Origin: Nocardia arthritidis
GTDB lineage: Bacteria; Actinomycetota; Actinomycetes; Mycobacteriales; Mycobacteriaceae
DNA: 64,000 nt
NCBI RefSeq assembly: GCF_011801145.1
Contig: NZ_CP046172.1
Location: 3,162,001-3,226,000, forward strand
Reading direction: 5' to 3'
In this document: one piece after another, positions 37,945 to 44,700 of the stretch
Layout: each line of letters begins with the position of its first letter
Numbering within the stretch: position 1 is the stretch's first letter
Program-made: the position numbers and the translations under genes
Notes under the pieces: model-generated
Seen by the model: only the letters and a program-made list of their open reading frames with translations
The model's database searches: none
What the model was told of the DNA's origin: nothing

Positions 37945-38589
37945 CTACTTGCGCCAGAAGAAGTGGTGCACCACCCCGCTCGGGCTGGGGATCTGCTCCA
38001 GGTGGAAGCGGTCGGTGAGCTCGTCGGGGCTCGTCCACAGCCTTTCGCCGCGGCCGAGCTCGATCTTCGATACCGCGACGTGCATGGTGTCGATCAGATC
38101 GGCGGCGAGGAATTCCCGGACCGTCGCGACCCCGCCGCCGATGCGCACATCCTTGCCGTCGGCGGCCTCGAAGGCCCGCGCCAGCGCGTCCTTCGCGGAC
38201 ATGTCGATGAAGTGGAATGTGGTCTGGCCCAGCGTGAACGAGGGCCGCACATGGTGGGTGAGGACGAAAACCGGTGTGCGGAACGGCGGTTCGTCGCCCC
38301 ACCAGCCCTGCCAGTCGTAGTTCTCCCACGGCCCGCGCTGCGGGCCGAACTTGTTGCGCCCCATGATCTCCGCGCCGATGTTGTTGGCGAAGTCGCGGGT
38401 GCAGTAGTCGTCGAGGCCGTAGGTGCCGCCCGGATCTGTCCGGTTGACCCAGTGCGCGGTGGCGCCCGCCCAGGCGAACAGCGCACCCGGATCGGCGTGG
38501 CCGAACGGGCGGTCCAGGCTCTGCCCCTCGCCGGATCCGTATCCGTCGGCGGACACCATGAAGTTCTGTACGCGGACCAACTGTTTCAT
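37945..38589 (-). CDS. Dihydrofolate-reductase-fold protein (RibD C-terminal family)
   Basis: A 214-residue reductase of the RibD_C/YwjB group. The N-terminal strand is VRVQNFMVSADGYGSGEGQS, the nucleotide-binding segment is VRIGGGVATVREFLAADLID, and the C-terminal strand HHFFWRK completes the fold. Such proteins are paired with HxlR or similar regulators and reduce unknown carbonyl or pterin-like substrates with NADPH. ATG 38589 follows AAGGGA. It is divergent from an HxlR gene, with a tandem palindrome between, so it is probably the target of that regulator. Confidence 0.88.
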   Translation of the reverse strand: MKQLVRVQNFMVSADGYGSGEGQSLDRPFGHADPGALFAWAGATAHWVNRTDPGGTYGLDDYCTRDFANNIGAEIMGRNKFGPQRGPWENYDWQGWWGDEPPFRTPVFVLTHHVRPSFTLGQTTFHFIDMSAKDALARAFEAADGKDVRIGGGVATVREFLAADLIDTMHVAVSKIELGRGERLWTSPDELTDRFHLEQIPSPSGVVHHFFWRK

Positions 38590-38604
38590 CGAAATCCCTT
38601 CTGA

Positions 38605-38617
38605 TTGCAACTTGCAA
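38605..38617. promoter_or_regulatory. Tandem TTGCAA operator between HxlR and its target
   Basis: TTGCAACTTGCAA is two self-complementary TTGCAA hexamers one base apart, in the 57-bp space between two divergent starts. The position fits an HxlR operator. Confidence 0.6.
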
Positions 38618-38646
38618 CCGGTTTCGAATATACCTAGACTGATCTC

Positions 38647-39171
38647 ATGGCGCAACCAGTTGTTTACGACAAGTTGCCGGTGCCGCGTGGCAAGTCGGGC
38701 TGTCCGATCAATATGACGGTCGAACTGCTCGGGGACCGGTGGAGTCTGATCGTCTTGCGCGACATCATGTTCAGCGGCAACACCCATTTCCGGGAGCTGC
38801 TGGCCGGATCCATGGAGGGCATCGCGTCGAATATCCTGGCGGCCCGCCTCGCCAAGCTCGTCGCCGCGGGCCTGCTCACCCGCCGCGACGATCCGAGCCA
38901 TCGGCAGAAGGTCGAATACCGCCTCACCGAGGCGGCGATCCAGCTTGTCCCGGTGCTGGCCCAGTTGGGCGCGTGGGGTGCGCGCTGGTTGGATACGACG
39001 CCGGAGCTGACGGTGCGGGCCGAACTGCTCGCGGCGGGCGGGCCGCCGCTCTGGGACCGATTCATGGACGAGCTCCGCGCCACCCACCTCGCGGGTGCGC
39101 CGTCGCCCACCGATGGTGTGCTCGCCGAGTTGACCGCCGCCTATCTCGCGGCCGTCGGCGGCGAAAAATAG
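38647..39171 (+). CDS. HxlR-family transcriptional regulator
   Basis: A 174-residue winged-helix regulator. The HxlR signature covers SGCPINMTVELLGDRWSLIV, then FRELLAGSMEGIASNILAARL. The conserved Cys of the family (Cys19) is present and often senses electrophiles or aldehydes. A C-terminal extension of about 60 residues beyond the usual 110-120 is predicted helical. It is divergent from the DHFR-fold gene and likely controls it through the tandem TTGCAA site. Confidence 0.92.
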   Translation: MAQPVVYDKLPVPRGKSGCPINMTVELLGDRWSLIVLRDIMFSGNTHFRELLAGSMEGIASNILAARLAKLVAAGLLTRRDDPSHRQKVEYRLTEAAIQLVPVLAQLGAWGARWLDTTPELTVRAELLAAGGPPLWDRFMDELRATHLAGAPSPTDGVLAELTAAYLAAVGGEK

Positions 39172-39307
39172 GCGCTCGCAGCATATTTCGGTGTCACGAT
39201 GTCTCTGGTTGTCGGCTCCCCACTGCTCCAACTGGGGTTTCATCACGGCGACGGCTCGGTTTACCTTCCGATCAGCGGGATTTTTCCGTCCCTTTGGAGG
39301 AGCCGAT

Positions 39308-40846
39308 ATGCCCCGTATTCTCAGCCGCGCCAGGGTGTTACCCGCCGTAGCCGCGGCAGTTGTTGCGCCCGTTGTCATTTCACTCGCATGCACGGGTTCG
39401 GTACTCGCCGACCCGGCCATAGCGCCCGAGCGGCAGCAGCTGGCCGACTCGATCCACGCGCCGAATATCAAGCGCCACTTGGAACAATTGCAGACCATCG
39501 CCGACGCCAACGGCGGCATCCGCGCGGCGGGCACCCCCGGTCAGGATGCCTCGCGCGACTATGTGGCCGAAAAACTGCGTGACGCGGGCTATTCGGTGAC
39601 CGTGCAGGAGTTCGACTTCCCGTTCTTCCGGGAGCGGTCGACCGCGGCCATGGAACAGATCACACCCGACCCCAAGACCTATCGGCCGACCCCGCCGAAC
39701 AGCAGTGAACCCGGAGATTTTGCCACGCTTACCTATTCGGGCTCCGGCGAGACTAAGGCGACCGTGCAGGCCGTCAACCTCACCCTGCCGCCCGGCTCGC
39801 AGCCGAACAGCTCGGTCTCCGGCTGCGCGGCCGCGGATTTCGCCGGATTCGGCAAGGGCAATATCGCCCTGGTTCAGCGCGGTACCTGCCCCTTCGGCGA
39901 CAAGGCGCGAAATGCCCAGGCGGCGGGCGCATCCGGCGTGATCGTATTCAATGAGGGCCAGCCCGGCCGCACCGACGCGTTCACCGGAACCCTCGGCGGT
40001 CCCGGCATCACCATCCCGGTGGTCGGCGCGAGTTTCGCCGTCGGTCAGGAACTCGCCGCCGCGAAGGCGGTCATCCGGCTGAAGACCGATACCGAGAGCA
40101 CCACCCGCAAGACGTCCAACGTGGTGGCCGAGACCGGACAGGGCGATGCCGACAAGGTCGTAATGGCCGGAGCCCACCTGGATTCCGTGCTCGCGGGTCC
40201 CGGCATCGACGACAACGGTTCGGGCAGTGCGGGTCTGCTCGAGGTCGCGCTGCGGCTGGCCGGGGTACCGACACCGAACAAGGTCCGGTTCGCTTGGTGG
40301 AGCGCCGAGGAACTCGGACTGCTCGGCTCCGATCACTACGTGAAGAGCCTGTCCGACGCTGATCGTAAGAAGATCGGGCTCTACCTCAATTTCGATATGA
40401 TCGCGTCACCGAACTTCGCATACAAGATCCACGACGGCGCTGCGGGACCCGCCGGGTCCACCGAGATCGAGAAGACCTTCGCCGACTACTTCGATTTCCT
40501 CGGCCTGCCGCACGTCCCGGCGGCGCTCGACGGCCGCTCGGACTACGGGCCGTTCATGACGGCGGGAATTCCGGTCGGCGGGCTGTTCACCGGCGCCGAG
40601 GGCATCAAGACGCCCGAGGAGCAGCAGATGTTCGGCGGCGAGGCGGGCAAGCCGTACGACCCCTGCTACCACAGCGCTTGCGATACGGTCGCCAATATCG
40701 ACGACACGGCGTTGACCGTGAATACCGCCGCCATCGCCTACTCGATCGCGACCTTCGCGTTCAGTGAGAACCTGCCCGGCGCCGGGGCCGCGCCGGAGGC
40801 CGCGTCACAGCGGCAGGAGACGGCCGCCGTCGAACCCGCCAACTGA
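39308..40846 (+). CDS. Secreted M28 aminopeptidase with PA domain
   Basis: A 512-residue precursor with a signal peptide ending near VLA. An M28 zinc-peptidase fold is interrupted by a protease-associated domain (GNIALVQRGTCPFGDKARNA). Zinc-binding parts are GAHLDSVLAGPGIDDNGSGS, WWSAEELGLLGSDHY with catalytic Glu, NFDMIASPN and YHSACDT. It releases N-terminal residues from peptides outside the cell. The fold matches Streptomyces/mycobacterial LpqL-type enzymes. ATG 39308 follows GGAGGAG. Confidence 0.92.
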   Translation: MPRILSRARVLPAVAAAVVAPVVISLACTGSVLADPAIAPERQQLADSIHAPNIKRHLEQLQTIADANGGIRAAGTPGQDASRDYVAEKLRDAGYSVTVQEFDFPFFRERSTAAMEQITPDPKTYRPTPPNSSEPGDFATLTYSGSGETKATVQAVNLTLPPGSQPNSSVSGCAAADFAGFGKGNIALVQRGTCPFGDKARNAQAAGASGVIVFNEGQPGRTDAFTGTLGGPGITIPVVGASFAVGQELAAAKAVIRLKTDTESTTRKTSNVVAETGQGDADKVVMAGAHLDSVLAGPGIDDNGSGSAGLLEVALRLAGVPTPNKVRFAWWSAEELGLLGSDHYVKSLSDADRKKIGLYLNFDMIASPNFAYKIHDGAAGPAGSTEIEKTFADYFDFLGLPHVPAALDGRSDYGPFMTAGIPVGGLFTGAEGIKTPEEQQMFGGEAGKPYDPCYHSACDTVANIDDTALTVNTAAIAYSIATFAFSENLPGAGAAPEAASQRQETAAVEPAN

Positions 40847-40857
40847 CGCGACCCATC

Positions 40858-40898
40858 GCCCCTCGTAACTCGCTGCCGCACAGCGAGTTACGAGGGGC
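40858..40898 (+). terminator. Strong terminator after the aminopeptidase gene
   Basis: Perfect 18-bp arms 40858-40875 and 40881-40898 (GCCCCTCGTAACTCGCTG and its complement) with a 5-nt loop, 11 bp past the stop codon. Confidence 0.92.
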
Positions 40899-41539
40899 AT
40901 TGCCGTCGCCGATTCGCCCGGTCTCAGGCCGTTCATCGTCGGCGGTGGCGAAAGTGGTTGGGCCGTAGCTCGTTTGGTAGTGGATGGCCGATCCGGCAAT
41001 GCTTGCCAGCCGTGGGGATGGCGGTGATCACATTTTCGCCAAATGCAAGAAGTTAGCCGGGCTGCTTACGCATGCCATGGCTGGCAACCTCCGATTGTGA
41101 ACATCGCATCAAGGTGTGGGTGTTGTCCTTGTGATCCTCGGCGAAATGTGTGCGTGTGCCTCGGGATTGAATAAATACCAACGAGTTGGTTTTTGAAAAA
41201 TTGCATATAGCCCGTGAATTCGGCATGAACTGCGGATTCTCGGCGAGGCGGCTGCGCCTGTGGAGATTGTTGATGTATCAGTAATTCGGAGATGATCGTC
41301 GCGTGTCGGCGGCAACTACGTGTTACGTTGTGTAACAAGGTGTTTCGTGGGTAGTTCGGACTTGGAATAGCCATCGGTTCGCCCTGGAACCGACCGGTCT
41401 TGCCCGGCGGGTCGGCGGATTGCGTTGCCTCCGAAGCAGGAGTACTGATGGCGTGGAGCCAAGCGGATCCGGTCGACGCTTGTGCGGCTGCACAAATCGA
41501 GAGACGCGACGGTCTCGATAGCTAGATTCTGGAGGACAT
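40899..41539. other. Long lower-GC intergenic region preceding the lipid cluster
   Basis: About 640 bp without a supported gene, with markedly lower GC between roughly 41140 and 41350. It holds the palindrome TGTTAC-N5-GTAACA at 41321-41337, a good candidate operator for a TetR- or MarR-like regulator. A GGAGG at 41531-41535 serves the first acyl carrier protein. The promoter of the twelve-gene operon must lie here. Confidence 0.6.
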
Positions 41540-41794
41540 GTGACCGCAGCTTTTGTCGTGGGGGAACGAGTAAGCGAAATGTTCCGGCGCGGGCTGCACG
41601 TCACCGAGATAGACGTCGATATCCCGTTGCTGGACTATGGACTGGACTCGGTGCGTTCGGCCGAACTGGTGATCGAGTTGGAGCGTGCGTTCGGCGTCGA
41701 GATCACCGATGCGGAGGCGGCGGAACTGTACACCGCGCGTGACGTAATCGACTGTGTGACAACGAAAATGGGACACACAGGGGTCGGTGCCTGA
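41540..41794 (+). CDS. Acyl carrier protein 1
   Basis: An 84-residue carrier protein. Ser37 in LLDYGLDSVRSAELVIELE is the 4'-phosphopantetheine site. Four-helix acyl-carrier-protein length and charge pattern. The GTG start follows GGAGG; the ATG two bases earlier is followed at once by a stop. First gene of the cluster, 3 bp before the fused reductase gene, so it is the likely acyl donor for the reductase domain. Confidence 0.9.
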   Translation: MTAAFVVGERVSEMFRRGLHVTEIDVDIPLLDYGLDSVRSAELVIELERAFGVEITDAEAAELYTARDVIDCVTTKMGHTGVGA

Positions 41795-41797
41795 GCC

Positions 41798-44700
41798 GTG
41801 TTGCCATTGAATCCCGACTCGGGCGAGCCCTCGCCCGAGTCGATGGAACGCGAGCTGTTCGACGATTTCGCCCGGCACAACCGGCCGGGGCTGGCCCGGC
41901 TGCTGCGGGCCTGCCGCCTCGACGTGGTGTACACCGGCGCGGCGGGCGACCATCTGATCCGTGCCGACGGCACCCAGGTGCTCGACCTGGTCGGCGGATT
42001 CGGCGCCGCGCTGTTCGGGCACAACCACCCCGCGCTGGTGCGTACCGCGACCGCTCAACTGAATCGCTTGGCCCCCTTCGTATCCCAGGGCAGCGTGCGC
42101 CCCGGCGCGGCCCGGTTGGCGCGCCGGTTGTCGGAGCTGGTCGGCGCGAGCACCGGGCGCGAGTACACGGTGACCTTCGGCTGCACCGGCGCGGATGCGG
42201 TGGAGGCCGCCATTCGACACGCGGCGGTCGCGCACGCCCGCGCGCTGACCGAACTGGAGAACGAGCTGCGCCGTACCCTGCGGCGGGCCCGCCGCGACGA
42301 GTCACACGACATCCGGCCCGCGGGCGATTCGCGCACGGTGGCGGGCATACTCGCCGAATCGCTGCGGACGATCGATGAAATACGCGGCCGCGGACCGGTT
42401 TTCGTTTCGCTGTCCGGTGCGTTCCATGGGAAGACCACGGGCGCCTTCGCGCTCACCGAACAGGCCGACACACCGGCCGATCTGGTGGTCCCCGGACCCG
42501 AGCGGCGACGGCTCGAGACCTGGGATCCGGACCGGGTCGTCGCCGCGTTCGACGCCGAAGCGGCTGTGGTGGAACGCATTCTGTTCGACGGTGCGGGCAG
42601 GCCGACCTGTGCCCGGATCCAGATATCGCCGATCGCGGCGATATTCGCCGAACCGATCCAGGGCGAGGGCGGCGTGCACGAGGTGCCCGCCGAAACCCTG
42701 GTGGCCCTGCGTGAATTGGCCGATCGGCGCGGCGCGGCGCTGGTGTTCGACGAGATCCAGTCCGGAATGGGCCGCACCGGAACATTTCTGGCGTCCACGC
42801 CGTCGGGGGTGCGCGCCGATTATTACCTGCTGTCGAAATCGCTCGGCGGCGGGCTGGTGAAGATCTCGGCGCTGCTGGTCGAATCCGGGCGCTCGGTGGC
42901 CGATTTCGGGCGTTACCACACCTCGACCTTCGCCGACGACGAACTGTCCAGTACGGTGGCCGATGCTGCTCTGGATATGTTGCAGGCCAACAGCATTCGC
43001 GTAACCGATGCGGGTGCGCGGCTGCGCGGCCGACTCGACGCGGTGGCGCGGCGGTGGCCGGGGGCCATCGCCGCCGTGCGCGGACGGGGGTTGCTGCAGG
43101 GCATCGAACTGCGGGAGGTGCGGCCGGATTCGGCGCTGCTGCGCGAAATCCTCGACCCGGAGATGCTCGGCTATGTGGTGGCCGGATATCTGTTGCACAC
43201 CCATCGGATCCGGATGCTGCCGACCTTGTCGGCGCCGACCACACTGCGGCTGCAACCATCGGCCTTCATCGCCGACACCGATCTGGACCGGGTCGAAGCC
43301 GCCCTCGACGACCTCGGGGCATTGCTCGACCGCGGAGACTACGCGCGGCTGCTGGCCCACGTCGCCGGCTATCCGTCCACGAATCCCACCGCACCGCAAT
43401 GGAAACCGAAGGTCCGGCAGATGCGTGAGCCCGCGCGGGACCCGAATGCGCCCACCCGTGTCGCGTTTCTGGCCAATTTGCCCGAGGCGGCGGATCTGCG
43501 CCGCATCGCCCCGGAACTGGCCGCCTGGTCCGACGGCGAGTTCGCGGCGCTGCTCGAGCGCCTGCGCGGTGTCGCCGAACCGTTCGAATTATCAAGGCGG
43601 ACAGTGACATCCCCGACCGGAGCCGAGGTCGAGATCTGCTTGATCGCCGTACCGGTCACCGCCGAGCAGATCATCGAAATCCAGCGCGGCGGGCACGGCG
43701 CCTGGCTGCGCGAGCTGGTGCTCGACGCGGTGGATCAGGCGATCGCGGCGGGCGCGACGGTGATCGGGCTCGGCGGTTACACCTCGATCGTCACCAACGC
43801 CGCCCGCGACGTTGTCGCCGACACCGTCAAGGTGACCTCCGGCAATTCGCTCACGGCCGCCTGCGCGTATGAGGTGGTGCGCGACGAACTCGCCCGGCTG
43901 GCCCCGGGACAGCGCCGCGTCGGCATACTCGGCGCGATCGGGAATATCGGCGCGGCGATGGCCGAACTCGTTGCCCCGCTTGCCGATTCGGTGACGTTGA
44001 TCGGTCGTCCCGGCTCGGCGTCGCGGTTGCGGCGGGTCGCGGCGGCACTGCCGGGGACCATCGAGATCAGCGAGGATATCGCCGCGCTGCGTGACTGCCG
44101 CGTCGTGGTGACCGCGACCAATTCCCCGGCGCCGCTGATCACCGCCGATCGGCTCGCCGCCGACCATTCGGTGCTGATCTGCGATCTCGCCGTCCCAGGT
44201 GATGTGGACCCGGCGGTGGCCGAGCGCGACAACGTCACCCTGGTTTCCGGCGGCCGGATGGCGCTGCCGCTGGGCCAGACACCTTCGTTCCCCGAGACCG
44301 GGCTGCCCGCCGGGGTGGTCTACGCGTGTATGGCCGAGACCATTCTGCTCGGCTTCGAACCGCAGACGGCCAGCCCCTCCTACGGCGGTCTTTCGGTGTC
44401 CGGCGTGCTCGCCGCGCGCGAGCTGGCAGACCGGCACGAGCTGCGCCCGGTCCGTCTCCCGAAAGGAGAACCCACCATGTCTTACGTCCCGATGTTCTTG
44501 GGAGCGGCCGATTTCGACGACAATCGCGCCGGTGGCAAAGCGGCCGCCCTGCATGCGCTGTGCGCGGCCGGATTCGACGTGCCGCCCGGCTTCGTGCTCA
44601 CCGCCGAGGTCGATCCGGCGGATATCACCGACGAGCAACTCGAACGCTGGGTGCGCGATATCGGCGGCTTCCCCGTCGCGGCCAGGTCCAGCGGTGTGCT

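Noticed and set aside
41066..41374. 102-residue minus-strand frame in the low-GC leader
   Set aside because: Low-complexity sequence with no ribosome site or family resemblance.
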